Below are positions 1 through 8,679 of a DNA stretch of 37,623 nt, piece after piece. The notes under the pieces were generated by a model, which saw only the letters and a program-made list of their open reading frames with translations, ran no database searches and was not told the DNA's origin. Made by a program: the position numbers and the translations under genes. Numbering within the stretch: the first letter of the stretch is position 1; every line of letters starts with the position of its first letter. Source of the DNA: a virus; IMG/VR virus record IMGVR_UViG_3300032006_001361, positions 1-37,623 of that record. One strand, 5' to 3'.

Positions 1-379
1 TGGCGTGGACAATTTTTACTTGTCTTTGTATGTCTCTGGCTAGCTGAAGCTTTCTTATTTTAACCGCGTGGTTTCTTACATTCTCCAACTCGATTGGAAA
101 ATTATAGACACCACGAAGATGTTCTACTGCCTCTTTATCTTTAAAGTTTTCACTAAATCCTAAGTCGTTTGCTGCGGCAAGTATAGATGAGATGTCTATT
201 ACTGAAGACTCTTCAAACACCTTCTTTAGGCATTTGTAGATTATCTGATTTTCTTCTATAACAAAACTATCTGACTCTACTATGCCGTCTACATCTACAA
301 AGGCATCTATACCATGGGAACATACCCCGGACAGAACCGCCCTTTCTGCCGCTGGGTTATGTAACAAGCTCTGCGACAT
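1..379 (-). CDS. dnaB: Replicative DNA helicase, DnaB-type N-terminal domain (partial)
   Basis: The frame opens with ATG at 379 and runs off the left edge of the window, giving 126 residues. The start MSQSLLHNPAAERAVLSGV and the later stretch ENQIIYKCLKKVFEE follow the helical N-terminal domain of DnaB helicases ("PhNxEAExavLGail... HrxIyxam"). The segment around residues 95-115 (NVRNHAVKIRKLQLARDI) fits its last helices before the linker. The ATPase domain lies outside the window. The start overlaps the upstream stop (TAATG). The codons are AUA-rich (8 of 12 Ile codons) and AGA-rich (4 of 6 Arg codons), matching the two phage tRNAs. DnaB family membership is inferred from the N-terminal pattern only. 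Confidence 0.75.
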   Translation of the reverse strand, partial: MSQSLLHNPAAERAVLSGVCSHGIDAFVDVDGIVESDSFVIEENQIIYKCLKKVFEESSVIDISSILAAANDLGFSENFKDKEAVEHLRGVYNFPIELENVRNHAVKIRKLQLARDIQRQVKIVHA

Positions 380-843
380 TAACCAACACACCTTTCACAT
401 ACGTAAAAATCCCTTTTAAGGGCTGGACTAACTTTATAAATTCTTGTACACTTACTACACGTTACATCTACTTTAGTTGACTTCCTTCTGGTTCTAGGAA
501 CCGGTGGCTTGGCAGAGTCATCTATAAGATTGTTTTCATCTTCTGATGTAATAGACCCATCATCGCTCCATTCGTTCTGTCTCTCTCCTCTATAGATTGG
601 TTCAGACCTAGTTCTTCCTCCTGTAGAAGACTGAACCTGTTCTTCGCTTCGAGTCGGAGCTATAAAGTCTTCTTTGTAAGATGAGGCAACTTCGTTTGCG
701 AGGGGATGTTTTTCCAATTTGGTTTCAGCTTCATCAGCGCCGTGTCCTACGCTCTCTCCTGTTAGATTTTTGAATCCCTCTGCCACGACACTCATGTCAT
801 TTTTTTGAATGCCTTCCCTTATTAGGTCAATGGGACTGCTCAT
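379..843 (-). CDS. Unknown protein with C-terminal zinc ribbon
   Basis: This 154-residue protein has an acidic, low-complexity centre and a lysine/arginine stretch near residues 115-122. Its last 30 residues form a compact two-knuckle zinc site, CSKC followed about 18 residues later by CERC. The N-terminus (SPIDLIREGIQKNDMSVVAEGF) looks like two short helices. The zinc ribbon at the end, and the position between recombination genes and the helicase, suggest a nucleic-acid-binding partner of the replication machinery. I do not recognise the family. It overlaps the upstream gene by 4 bases (ATGA) and the DnaB start by one base. Confidence 0.7.
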   Translation of the reverse strand: MSSPIDLIREGIQKNDMSVVAEGFKNLTGESVGHGADEAETKLEKHPLANEVASSYKEDFIAPTRSEEQVQSSTGGRTRSEPIYRGERQNEWSDDGSITSEDENNLIDDSAKPPVPRTRRKSTKVDVTCSKCTRIYKVSPALKRDFYVCERCVG

Positions 844-1328
844 GAGTATGCCTTCCTCTTGCTTAGTTCTGTTAAAACGTCTGCCATTTTTCTAACATCT
901 CTTATTTTTTCCTGAAGCCTATCAACCCTTGCTTGAGCGTGCTTTCTAATTGTTTCTAGTTTTTCTGCAAATGGATTTTGATTAATAATTTGCTGTTGTT
1001 TTATGTCATGCTTAGTATACTTGCCGTACTGGTCTATCTCTACAGATACTATTCTTCTTATATTGTCCAAGGCAAAGCTTAGCTTTACTACATTCTGATT
1101 GTGCTCATCTTGAAGATAGTTGGCGTAGCCATGAAGAACATATGACTTATGCAAGCACTCTTCAGACGTTAGTTTAGAAAGAGCTTCTGTATTAAGATTC
1201 AAAGCCTCTGCCGCCTCTAGGTTAAAACCTATGACGTTTAGAGACTTTGAGTTTATATAATTGTCTACAGCCTGTTCGAACTTAGCCAGACGTTCCGATG
1301 GCGTTAAGGATTGATTTTCTCCACTCAT
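840..1328 (-). CDS. Helical coiled-coil protein, possibly a UvsY-like recombination mediator
   Basis: This 162-residue protein is almost wholly helical. The first half is a Leu-rich helical segment. The second half (about residues 100-160) is a charged coiled coil rich in Lys/Arg (YGKYTKHDIKQQQ, then IRDVRKMADVLTELSKRK). Length, helical content, a basic C-terminal half and a position two genes downstream of the UvsX-like recombinase resemble the recombination mediator UvsY of T4-type phages. This is an inference from context and architecture, not a recognised signature. Its start lies inside the 3' end of the endonuclease-like gene (47-base overlap). Confidence 0.6.
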   Translation of the reverse strand: MSGENQSLTPSERLAKFEQAVDNYINSKSLNVIGFNLEAAEALNLNTEALSKLTSEECLHKSYVLHGYANYLQDEHNQNVVKLSFALDNIRRIVSVEIDQYGKYTKHDIKQQQIINQNPFAEKLETIRKHAQARVDRLQEKIRDVRKMADVLTELSKRKAYS

Positions 1329-1716
1329 CTGTGCCTTCTCTGTAATCTAGTACCGCCATGTAAATGTTATTAATTCTACACCATTCTTCTTTGTCTCTAT
1401 CTCTAACCTTTGACTGATAAAAGTCCCTCTTGTTCTTATGGTAAAATTCATTATACGAATAGTGCTGTTCTCCATGAACCTCTACTATTAGTGGTCTATC
1501 TGGGATGAAGAAGTCTGCATATAATATAGAATTTCTGGTCGTAGTCCTTGTACCGGGAAGAGAAACCTCCTCAAGTATTATAGACCGTGGAAACAGGTCA
1601 CGCAAGGTCAATCTGGCCAATTTGTGAGGACCGGAAACCTTGCGGGAACGGCGGCGTTTGGAGTCCTTAGAGAAGTTCCACACGCTCTCCCTCCCATCAA
1701 GCCCAGTCACCCTCAC
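1282..1716 (-). CDS. Endonuclease-like protein of the PD-(D/E)XK / Vsr / DUF559 type
   Basis: The core from about residue 64 to 125 reads LYADFFIPDRPLIVEVHGEQHY and ends with a hydrophobic strand NIYMAVLDYRE. An Asp in a beta strand, followed by a hydrophobic strand ending ExHGxxHY, is the usual metal-binding arrangement of very-short-patch-repair and DUF559-type nucleases. A basic N-terminus (residues 17-27, KDSKRRRSRK) could bind DNA. The start is GTG at 1716, overlapping the uvsX stop (GTGA). It may be a replication/repair nuclease or a free-standing homing-type nuclease, and the sequence does not distinguish these. The tight fit inside the recombination operon favours a resident function. 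Confidence 0.6.
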   Translation of the reverse strand: MRVTGLDGRESVWNFSKDSKRRRSRKVSGPHKLARLTLRDLFPRSIILEEVSLPGTRTTTRNSILYADFFIPDRPLIVEVHGEQHYSYNEFYHKNKRDFYQSKVRDRDKEEWCRINNIYMAVLDYREGTDEWRKSILNAIGTSG

Positions 1717-2807
1717 AACATCTCCCTGATATCATTCTCCAGAATTTCCATAAGGAAGAAGTTCTCTTCTAAGAAGTTGTATAGACGCTCCTGTCCTTGA
1801 AATTTAAAGAACTTAGTTACTGATTCTATATTTGATGAGTCAACTTCATTATCAGAAAGAAGCTTGGAAACAGACGGGGTGGTAAGATTCTTCTCTTCTT
1901 CTAAAACAAAATCACACTTGTACCAAGCACCAGCTTTTGAAACCAGACCAAACTCAAGGGCCATGTTTATTATTTCTTGAGTTCTGTCTATTCCTATTCC
2001 GTATTTAATCCAGCTTTGGGCCTCGCCTCCGGGGAACCCACCGGCAGAGGAACAGAGAACTCGCCAGTTGACCATCTGGCCAATCTGCTTTCCCCCAGCT
2101 TCCCAAGGTCTTGTATTCTTTATCTCCAAGTGAGTGTCAACTTGATACCTAATCTTTACGCCACTGTCAGCTATCTTGGTTTTTCCATATCCAGTCGTGT
2201 TAGCAATAAAGTGAGTTATCATTATGATAATACTTTTTTGTCTAGGCACAACATTGCCAAGGCGTTTAGTAAAGTTACTTAATATCTTAGGTAGTCCTGC
2301 TCTAAACTGACCACTCACTTCGTCCATTAGCTCTCTGGACGGAATTAAAGAAGACACGGAGTCTATAATCACAACACAATTAGGCTCGGCTCTGACATAC
2401 TTCTCGACTATGTCAAGATAGTCTTCAGCACTAATTGGTTCATCTTCAGACTCAACGATTTTTATTTTTTCTTTTTCAAGACCCTTGATACCGCCAAGGT
2501 TCATGGACTTAAGTCTTCCCTCGGCATTGATATATACTATTGGTCTCTCACCATATTCCTTACTTTGGCAAGTTGCAGCAAACTGCAAAGCGGTTGTTGT
2601 CTTTCCGCTCTTTGGGTCTCCTGTAAGTATTACCCAGCTACCTTCCTTTACACCTCCACCTAAAGCCAAATCAAGCGCTGGTGTGACAGGTATAACCTCT
2701 AGATTTTCGCTTTCATCAAATACGGTATTGCCACTTCTAACTACTTTGCCGTATTTCTTCATAACCTCTAGAGTAGTCTGGTCGTTAAAATCCGATGCCT
2801 TAGCCAT
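1713..2807 (-). CDS. uvsX: UvsX/RecA-family recombinase
   Basis: This 364-residue RecA-fold ATPase would form filaments on single-stranded DNA and drive strand exchange in recombination-dependent replication. The Walker A motif is GDPKSGKT at residues 63-70 and Walker B is CVVIID at about 144-149, followed by SVSSL as in RecA/UvsX. The segment GQFRAGLPKILSNFTKRL and the ITHFIANTTGYGKTKI loop match the L1/L2 region. Length is close to T4 UvsX rather than to the longer bacterial RecA. The ATG at 2807 overlaps the previous stop by 8 bases. RecA-family membership is secure; the UvsX assignment rests on the T4-like context. Confidence 0.9.
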   Translation of the reverse strand: MAKASDFNDQTTLEVMKKYGKVVRSGNTVFDESENLEVIPVTPALDLALGGGVKEGSWVILTGDPKSGKTTTALQFAATCQSKEYGERPIVYINAEGRLKSMNLGGIKGLEKEKIKIVESEDEPISAEDYLDIVEKYVRAEPNCVVIIDSVSSLIPSRELMDEVSGQFRAGLPKILSNFTKRLGNVVPRQKSIIIMITHFIANTTGYGKTKIADSGVKIRYQVDTHLEIKNTRPWEAGGKQIGQMVNWRVLCSSAGGFPGGEAQSWIKYGIGIDRTQEIINMALEFGLVSKAGAWYKCDFVLEEEKNLTTPSVSKLLSDNEVDSSNIESVTKFFKFQGQERLYNFLEENFFLMEILENDIREML

Positions 2808-3231
2808 CTAGTTCCCTCAGTTTTCCTAGCTTTGTTTGTTTTCCGTATGGTTTCCTTGGCTGAGATTCAGTAGAGTCTTTGTAGTCTTTAGCAGATGAAG
2901 ACTCATTTAGCAACCGGGACTCCTCCACCTTAATAAGGTCTTCTAGTCCGGGGAATCTCAGTGAATATATTTTTTTTCCACGAGATGTATTGAGAGCAGC
3001 TACCACGGCTCTGTCGTCGTACTTATTTGTAAGACGGTTTGCTTCTATGACCTGAAGCTGGTAAGTTTTTTTCCACTTGGAAGTGTTCCAGAACTTGTAC
3101 GCCAGAGAACCTTCATTAGATTTCTCGGCCATCCTCTGACACATAAGCTCTGCCACATATTGAGCAGACGTGCAATAATCCCCCGTGGAGGGAGACTTGT
3201 ACCGACTGCTGTCGCTTTTATTCTTTGCCAT
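2800..3231 (-). CDS. Unknown protein upstream of uvsX
   Basis: This 143-residue soluble protein has a folded core from about residue 15 to 110, including SLAYKFWNTSKWKKTYQLQV, and a disordered, Ser/Lys-rich tail. I recognise no domain. It overlaps both neighbours by 8-14 bases, so it is cotranslated with the recombinase. The Trp/Tyr/Lys-rich core is compatible with nucleic-acid binding, but that is speculation. Confidence 0.7.
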   Translation of the reverse strand: MAKNKSDSSRYKSPSTGDYCTSAQYVAELMCQRMAEKSNEGSLAYKFWNTSKWKKTYQLQVIEANRLTNKYDDRAVVAALNTSRGKKIYSLRFPGLEDLIKVEESRLLNESSSAKDYKDSTESQPRKPYGKQTKLGKLRELDG

Positions 3232-3658
3232 GTCTTGATATTAAACAATCACCTGCAATACTTGCGTTTCTAAGTTCGGTCCCCTCTTTTATAAGCTCGG
3301 GAACTTTCCATTTTTCAACACGAAGAACTCCATCATTAAGGGTTCCAACTATGTATAATTCATTTGTTATATTTGATGTCATAAAAGCAGAGGCTCCCTT
3401 ACAGAAATAGAACCCGTCCGCTTCTTCTCCGACATCTACTTCATGAGAACGAAAGGCAACCTTCATACTCTTTATATAGAGACCTGTTTCTTTACAGTAC
3501 TGCTTAAGCCTTACCCAAGCGCTCTCTGGATAGACCTCTGGCCTATAGTCGTCCTGAAAAACTGTAGTGCCATCAGAAAGAACGACGGACCATATAGCAT
3601 TTTTATCGCAACACTGTCCTAGATATACGTCAGGCTCTGTACATATGCTAGCTGTCAT
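3218..3658 (-). CDS. Unknown protein
   Basis: This protein of about 146 residues reads as an alpha/beta fold (DVYLGQCCDKNAIWSVVLSDG, later NELYIVGTLNDGVLRVEKW). The frame is open further upstream to 3736, but that extension would overlap the previous gene by about 90 bases. The ATG at 3658 leaves only an 11-base overlap and is preferred. Neither start has a clear Shine-Dalgarno sequence, so the start is uncertain. No family is recognised. Confidence 0.65.
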   Translation of the reverse strand: MTASICTEPDVYLGQCCDKNAIWSVVLSDGTTVFQDDYRPEVYPESAWVRLKQYCKETGLYIKSMKVAFRSHEVDVGEEADGFYFCKGASAFMTSNITNELYIVGTLNDGVLRVEKWKVPELIKEGTELRNASIAGDCLISRHGKE

Positions 3659-4001
3659 TGTCTGGCTTAATCTTATGAATCGATTGGCTGTATCTATTGT
3701 ACTGTCTGTTCTTGCGGTATTCAGACCGCTTTTCATCAGAAAGCGCTGAGGCTTGAGGGGTCATGGTAGTAACGCCACGGTCCTCTTTTCTTGCCATTAG
3801 ATTCCCAACCTTCATACTGTTGTCTTCTTGTGTTTCTTCGGGAGAATCTTCAGAAGAAACTTCGGACTGGGTTCCGATACGATTTTTGACAATCTTTTCG
3901 CTTCTGTTCAGTTCTTCTGCAAGTTCCTTTACTGGCGTATCTAGATGGTTATCTATATAAAATTTTTCTGCCTTGGTCAGTGGTCCTTTTCTCTTAGACA
4001 T
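3648..4001 (-). CDS. Small helix-turn-helix-like protein
   Basis: Residues 5-42 (GPLTKAEKFYIDNHLDTPV, KELAEELNRSEKIVKNRI) form three predicted helices with a helix-turn-helix spacing typical of small phage DNA-binding proteins. The rest is an acidic Ser/Glu linker followed by a basic tail (SEYRKNRQYNRY). It could regulate transcription or tether another protein to DNA. The ATG at 4001 has AAAGGTG upstream and overlaps the previous stop by 8 bases. Confidence 0.65.
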   Translation of the reverse strand: MSKRKGPLTKAEKFYIDNHLDTPVKELAEELNRSEKIVKNRIGTQSEVSSEDSPEETQEDNSMKVGNLMARKEDRGVTTMTPQASALSDEKRSEYRKNRQYNRYSQSIHKIKPDNDS

Positions 4002-4329
4002 CAAACATACACCTTTCTGCTGTGGTTAAAAATCTTCCGTTTCTTGTTTCCAGATACTTCATATAGTTTCTGTATACGGTTTCTGAAACTTTCTTGAGGG
4101 GAAATTCTATAGAGTTTGTCTTGGTTGCATATGTTCCCCAAGGGTCGAATAGTCGACCTCTTCCAGTCTTAACAAAGAATGTAGAGTTTCCAGTTTTCTC
4201 GTTCACTACTTGTTTTGCATAAGCAAACTTGCTTTTTTCTGAGACTATTTCTCCCTTGATAGAATAACATGTGGTCGTTGTCGTTTTTGGAGAGTCTGTT
4301 TCAAAAGACTTCAGGGTATCTTCATCCAT
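3994..4329 (-). CDS. Unknown protein
   Basis: This 111-residue protein is unrecognised. The central part (KSKFAYAKQVVNEKTGNSTF, then VKTGRGRLFDPWGTY) suggests a small beta-rich domain, and the last 40 residues are helical and basic. It overlaps both neighbours by 8 bases, consistent with coupled translation. Confidence 0.65.
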   Translation of the reverse strand: MDEDTLKSFETDSPKTTTTTCYSIKGEIVSEKSKFAYAKQVVNEKTGNSTFFVKTGRGRLFDPWGTYATKTNSIEFPLKKVSETVYRNYMKYLETRNGRFLTTAERCMFDV

Positions 4330-4546
4330 CTTCTTTCCCCATAAACTTTCTTACCTGATTGACAGTGTTCTTAATACAATCATACTTGTCGACCCCATCA
4401 ACCCAGAGAACAAAGGTTTCATCCAACCCAGACTTCTGTAACTCCTCTAGGTCTATCGTGTCACCACTGCATTCTCCTGTTTTCATAATCTCATGCACGC
4501 CAAGCTTACAGTAAAGTATAGCCCTGTGTGGAGCAGAGTTTCCCAT
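4322..4546 (-). CDS. Unknown small acidic protein
   Basis: This 74-residue protein has no recognised motif. It holds three Cys residues too far apart for a simple zinc knuckle. Its start ATG at 4546 overlaps the stop of the FmdB-like gene by one base (TAATG). It sits in the run of small genes between PhoH and UvsX. Confidence 0.6.
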   Translation of the reverse strand: MGNSAPHRAILYCKLGVHEIMKTGECSGDTIDLEELQKSGLDETFVLWVDGVDKYDCIKNTVNQVRKFMGKEDG

Positions 4547-4881
4547 TATTTTTTTCCCTTCTCTATATATCTTTTTCTTTGTTCTTCAGTCATACCCCTA
4601 AGCTCTCTGTGCAGCTTCTTTTTCCCCGGCTTCTTTTCATCTACCTTGTCTCTTTCTTTTCTATCGTCCAGTTCATATCTTCCAAGCTTCTTGGTATTTC
4701 TTTCAGCCAAGTGTCCAAGAGTCTGAGGTTCTCCTCTCACGAAGATGTGAGGACTTCCGAGAACTCTTTCTAGTTTATGCTTTCCGCATTCCGGGCATTT
4801 CTTTTTCTTAGAATCTTTCATGCTTTGTGTAATTGTAAATCTGTATTCACACCCAGAGCATAGATATTCATATAAAGGCAT
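4546..4881 (-). CDS. FmdB-type zinc-ribbon protein
   Basis: The N-terminus MPLYEYLCSGCEYRFTITQS and the later CPECGK make the classic FmdB/CxxC regulatory-protein zinc ribbon, with Cys at about residues 8, 11, 29 and 32. Residues 40-60 continue the family pattern (ERVLGSPHIFVRG). A long, highly charged Lys/Glu helix of about 55 residues is added at the C-terminus, making the protein longer than usual bacterial FmdB proteins. The family has no firmly established function; a nucleic-acid-binding or regulatory role is usual speculation. Confidence 0.8.
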   Translation of the reverse strand: MPLYEYLCSGCEYRFTITQSMKDSKKKKCPECGKHKLERVLGSPHIFVRGEPQTLGHLAERNTKKLGRYELDDRKERDKVDEKKPGKKKLHRELRGMTEEQRKRYIEKGKK

Positions 4882-4882
4882 C

Positions 4883-5080
4883 TTACCTCCCGACAGCCTC
4901 TTTTATATCCTCTATTACAGACGCGCTTTCTTCAGGACTATCTAGAAGCTCCTCACATTTATTTATTAAGAAGAGCAAGTCCTCTGAAAGTATCTTAACA
5001 ACATTTCCAGTAAAGACAGAGTGCTTACCTGTGAGTTCTATGATTTCCTCTAGATTTTTTTTAGGCTGAACCTTGCGCAT
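4883..5080 (-). CDS. Unknown small helical protein
   Basis: This 65-residue, mostly helical protein has a Leu-heptad-like segment (LSEDLLFLINKCEELL). It overlaps the 3' end of the PhoH gene by 20 bases, so it is probably translated with it. No family is recognised. Confidence 0.6.
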   Translation of the reverse strand: MRKVQPKKNLEEIIELTGKHSVFTGNVVKILSEDLLFLINKCEELLDSPEESASVIEDIKEAVGR

Positions 5081-5744
5081 CTTCTAGTCTATATAGGATT
5101 GCAGATATAATTCCATGCCTGATAACATCGTCATCGTCAAGCTCCACTATACCAACCCCGTGCAGACCACGTAAACATGATATACACGTAGACAACCCTC
5201 CTCGCACACGGTTTGGAAGGTCGGTCTGGTTTACGTCTCCATTCACCACCGCTTTTGACTTTCTTCCCAGACGAGTAATAAACATTTTTATCTGTTCTAT
5301 CGTCGCGTTCTGAGCCTCATCTAATATGATAAATGAGTTGTGAAAGTTTCTTCCTCTCATGTATTCCAGAGGACAAACCTCAAGGATATTATTTTTCTTT
5401 ATATAGTCTATGCCACTACTAGATATGTATTTAGACATCTCATCCATGACAGGGACTAGGTATGGATGTATCTTATCATGAAAAGAGCCGGGAAGATATC
5501 CTAATCCGCCACCAGATTCAACTACTGGCCGCGTAATTATTATTTTTTCTATCTTTCCAGCTAGCAAATGTTCACAAGCTAGTCCAACACATATAGTCGT
5601 TTTACCACTGCCTGCTGGACCTGAACATATTGTAACGTCGTTTTCTACTATTGCCCTTATGTAACCGGCTTGATTAGAAGTTTTAGGAGATAGGCTGTGC
5701 CTATTGTGAACATGTTTATTAAGTTCTGACTTTTGTTTTTTCAT
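5061..5744 (-). CDS. phoH: PhoH-family ATPase
   Basis: This 227-residue protein carries Walker A SGPAGSGKT (residues 41-49) and Walker B FIILDEAQNA (138-147). It also has the PhoH-specific blocks TRPVVESGGGLGYLPG (71-86) and GDVNQTDLP. These are the defining motifs of PhoH, a superfamily 1-like ATPase common in marine and T4-type phages. Cellular homologues act in RNA metabolism; the phage role is unknown. It lies directly after the dUTPase gene with about 10 bases between them. Family assignment is secure. Confidence 0.92.
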   Translation of the reverse strand: MKKQKSELNKHVHNRHSLSPKTSNQAGYIRAIVENDVTICSGPAGSGKTTICVGLACEHLLAGKIEKIIITRPVVESGGGLGYLPGSFHDKIHPYLVPVMDEMSKYISSSGIDYIKKNNILEVCPLEYMRGRNFHNSFIILDEAQNATIEQIKMFITRLGRKSKAVVNGDVNQTDLPNRVRGGLSTCISCLRGLHGVGIVELDDDDVIRHGIISAILYRLEDAQGSA

Positions 5745-5754
5745 TTTACCTCTT

Positions 5755-6210
5755 TTATTTGCCAGAACTACCGAAACCTCCTTCTCCTCTGTCAGTACTA
5801 TCCAAATCGTTAACTTCCTCTATCCGAAAGTTTGGTACTTCTTGTATTAAAATTTGAGCTATTTTATCACCGCTGCTAATAAAATAAGATTTATTATCGA
5901 ACGGCCACTCTGTTCTTCCGTAGCCTATATTAGAAATACAGACCTTTACTTCTCCCCTGTATCCACTGTCAACCACTCCAGCGAATCGGTGTAGCCCCTT
6001 TACACCCATGGAAGAACGGTCCCATATCAATCCAGCGTGACCATCAGGAATTGCCATAGAGATTCCTGTAGAGACTAACACGGTACTTCCCGGTTTAATC
6101 TCCAAGTCCTCGTCAGAATATAAGTCTATTCCGGCGTCTGTGTCGTGAGCTTTTGTGGGCAGTTTGGCTGTTTCAGTCAGCCTCTTTGCTCTCAGTGGTT
6201 GGTTTGTCAT
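5755..6210 (-). CDS. dut: dUTP pyrophosphatase (dUTPase)
   Basis: The trimeric dUTPase hydrolyses dUTP to dUMP and pyrophosphate, keeping uracil out of DNA and feeding dTMP synthesis. All five motifs are visible in order: AGIDLYS, RSSMGVKG, GVVDSGYRGEV, GDKIAQILI and the C-terminal glycine-rich arm RGEGGFGSSGK. The frame is open upstream to 6372, but that extension would overlap the preceding gene deeply. The ATG at 6210 has GAGGA about 8 bases upstream and gives the normal 151-residue length. It lies with RNR, dCMP deaminase and PhoH. Confidence 0.93.
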   Translation of the reverse strand: MTNQPLRAKRLTETAKLPTKAHDTDAGIDLYSDEDLEIKPGSTVLVSTGISMAIPDGHAGLIWDRSSMGVKGLHRFAGVVDSGYRGEVKVCISNIGYGRTEWPFDNKSYFISSGDKIAQILIQEVPNFRIEEVNDLDSTDRGEGGFGSSGK

Positions 6211-6478
6211 TAGACATTTCCTCGCCGTCTTTTTCCTGCTCCTCTGTAATAAACTGTCCAAAGCTTGAAGCGCACATGGGCATATCAGCAGAAGGAAAAT
6301 TGTATCGCCCATTAAAATGGAAGACTTTCCCCTCGTGGGAATATGAGATATGCACCATGAATCCTTTCCCAACGTCTATAGCTTCATTGAGTCGCAATAC
6401 CGTTGCCTGTAGGACTTTGTCTCCCTCTGGCGTTCTTTGCATGAAGGGTGGCGTTTTTATTTTTTTAGTGCTCGACAT
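6173..6478 (-). CDS. Unknown protein between RNR and dUTPase
   Basis: This 101-residue protein has a small beta-rich centre (GFMVHISYSHEGKVFHFNGR) and an acidic disordered tail. The position between two nucleotide-metabolism genes, with a 38-base overlap into dut, suggests coexpression. No family is recognised. Confidence 0.65.
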   Translation of the reverse strand: MSSTKKIKTPPFMQRTPEGDKVLQATVLRLNEAIDVGKGFMVHISYSHEGKVFHFNGRYNFPSADMPMCASSFGQFITEEQEKDGEEMSNDKPTTESKEAD

Positions 6479-6486
6479 TCTGCTTC

Positions 6487-8679
6487 CTAGATAATTTCAC
6501 ATGCTCCACCAGCACAGGCAATCTCTTGTTCTGGCGTAGTGTTGTCATGCTCCTCTATGCAATCAGTATACTCTACTGCGGTATACTCTCTCTTCATGTC
6601 TACCCACTCTTTCCAATTGTACACATCTTTCATGCAGTATGTGAGCCTTTTGATGTCTCCGTCCATGTACTTTTTAGTAAACTTTTTGCATCGCTCAACC
6701 CATTCTCTTTTTCCGTTGCCTTTAATTCTAGTTCCCACCCCCAACAGTCCATCACAAGCTGCCCATAGGTTATCTTCCCAGAGGTTAAGCGCAACTTCAA
6801 TCAACCCACTAACAAACATCGCGCCGTCGCCGTAGTGCGATACCATTTCGCTGGGAAGATACACCGTCGTGAACGGTGCTTGCGGATAGTCCTTATCTCC
6901 ACTCAACGGAAGCAGAGAGACGCCACAAAAATACTTTCTGTTTTTGTAGATAAATTTCTCTACGTCTTCCCATTCTTCTGGCTTCACGTTGATTGTGTTA
7001 GACACGTTGTGTTGCAGAAACGGTTTGACACAGAGAGAATCGTTTCTTCCTGTCATGACCCAGTTCTGCTGTGTACTTTTTACATACTCCAAGAGGCCAA
7101 TAGCCCCAATCTGGTTCTTTAATTTAGAACCGGCAGGAACTTCTATGCAAAAACAGATTACATCGTCACTGTCGTTTGCGGACCAGACCGACTCTTCGCA
7201 TGCTCTCGGATTTGTTTTCTTAAAGTGTTGATATATATCCTCCATCTTATTAGCCTGTACACGTCTAATATAGCGCTTGGCATGATGAGGATGAATGCCA
7301 GAACTAGTACCGAGAATACAACTAGCAGTCCCTTCAGGCTTGACACAAGTAGTCCTAGCTGCTGTATTAATTCCGATTTTCTTAGCAAGGTCTTTATTCG
7401 TTTTCTTAACAACCCTAGCGCCTTCCTTTTGGATATCGGGGTCCAGACAGATATCGTGACGTTCCATGATACCCGTCATGGAAACTCCGAGAAGAGCCTC
7501 TCTTCTAAGGATTCTTTCAGTGACCTCTCCCAAGTAGGCCATCTTTGAGAATCCAGCTTGGAGAGTTCCGATGATGGATGCCGCTCTACAAGACTCAAAG
7601 AACTCTTCTTTGGTTTTGATTTTGGCACAGTTGACCGTGCTAAGATTACACGCTTGCCACCCCGTCTCTCCCGTCTCCTCGTCTACGGGATAGAGTCCAA
7701 TCTCAACACAGGGGTTTACAATAAGCTCGGTAGAATCTGACCAGACAAAGCCCGGCTCTCCAAACTCCTTTACGGAATTCATCAACTGCGAAAACTGCTC
7801 GCTGGTAGTGGAGCCACGAACAAGTAGAGCAGAATTATTGCTACGACCACGCTGAGGATTATCATGAAACCAATTGCCAGTCTTTGCCAGTGCCATTTCT
7901 TCGTCGTCTGCGCTAAAAAGACAAATCGTAGCGCTTCGACGTACACCACCACTAATAACAGCGTCAGCAGCGTGCATAACAACGTCATAGACATCTATCG
8001 GTCTCAGCTTCTTTGTTGCGCTGAACTCAGCTTCCTTGAGAGCCTTGTCCAAAACCTTTTTGATACTTGACAAAGCCTTCTTAAGAGGCTCTGGTCCGGG
8101 CGCCTTCCCTGAGCTTGAGCTTAGATATGAACCAGCGGGCCTGATTTCAGAGTAGTCAAACGATACTGTTTTGCCTACATACTCTGGGAAGAGTTCATCC
8201 TGTTCTAGATAGCTGCTGACTAATACTCCAACGGCATCAGACCAGCCTTCTATTGTGTCTGGTATGGTAAACTTTTTTGTTCCATTGGCTTTGTATTTTT
8301 GAACTAGCTCTGGAAGTTTTTCTACATGATGCTTTTGAACAGAGAACCCGGTCCCACAACCACACAGTAAAAGATACATACACTCCTGAAAAAACCTCGG
8401 CCTATCTATATAGGAGGCTATGCAGTTGTATATTCTGGCGTTGTGTTTCAGCACTGGGGAGCCTCCGAATTGGAGGGCGCGTTGAGAACCCAGAACGCGC
8501 TTTCTATTCATCATGTCATAAGCCCATTCAATCTCCTCCGTAACAGAGGGATAGGACTCCAACATCATGCCTTTAACACGTTCTACGCTTTCCTTCCATG
8601 TTTCTCTTCTCTTCTTTTCGGGAATCCATCTGGCATATTTGCCAACAAAAGTATAATTCTGTAGCTCCGCTACTGACAT
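6487..8679 (-). CDS. nrdJ: Class II (adenosylcobalamin-dependent) ribonucleoside-triphosphate reductase
   Basis: This 730-residue enzyme reduces NTPs to dNTPs using coenzyme B12. It resembles the monomeric Lactobacillus leichmannii enzyme: IYNC at 83-86 supplies the first redox Cys, NPCVE at 322-326 the thiyl-radical Cys and Glu, and ACNLSTVN at 343-350 the second redox Cys. The C-terminal pair C722/C727 in CAGGACEII is the swinging reductant. SGGVRRSA near 243-250 is also family-typical. A class II enzyme needs no oxygen and no second subunit but depends on host or environmental cobalamin. The start has AGGAAG upstream and overlaps the nuclease stop by one base. Confidence 0.93.
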   Translation of the reverse strand: MSVAELQNYTFVGKYARWIPEKKRRETWKESVERVKGMMLESYPSVTEEIEWAYDMMNRKRVLGSQRALQFGGSPVLKHNARIYNCIASYIDRPRFFQECMYLLLCGCGTGFSVQKHHVEKLPELVQKYKANGTKKFTIPDTIEGWSDAVGVLVSSYLEQDELFPEYVGKTVSFDYSEIRPAGSYLSSSSGKAPGPEPLKKALSSIKKVLDKALKEAEFSATKKLRPIDVYDVVMHAADAVISGGVRRSATICLFSADDEEMALAKTGNWFHDNPQRGRSNNSALLVRGSTTSEQFSQLMNSVKEFGEPGFVWSDSTELIVNPCVEIGLYPVDEETGETGWQACNLSTVNCAKIKTKEEFFESCRAASIIGTLQAGFSKMAYLGEVTERILRREALLGVSMTGIMERHDICLDPDIQKEGARVVKKTNKDLAKKIGINTAARTTCVKPEGTASCILGTSSGIHPHHAKRYIRRVQANKMEDIYQHFKKTNPRACEESVWSANDSDDVICFCIEVPAGSKLKNQIGAIGLLEYVKSTQQNWVMTGRNDSLCVKPFLQHNVSNTINVKPEEWEDVEKFIYKNRKYFCGVSLLPLSGDKDYPQAPFTTVYLPSEMVSHYGDGAMFVSGLIEVALNLWEDNLWAACDGLLGVGTRIKGNGKREWVERCKKFTKKYMDGDIKRLTYCMKDVYNWKEWVDMKREYTAVEYTDCIEEHDNTTPEQEIACAGGACEII

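Noticed and set aside
6211-6372. N-terminal extension of dUTPase
   Set aside because: It would overlap the preceding gene almost fully, looks like a shadow frame, and the ATG at 6210 has a good ribosome-binding site and gives the normal length.
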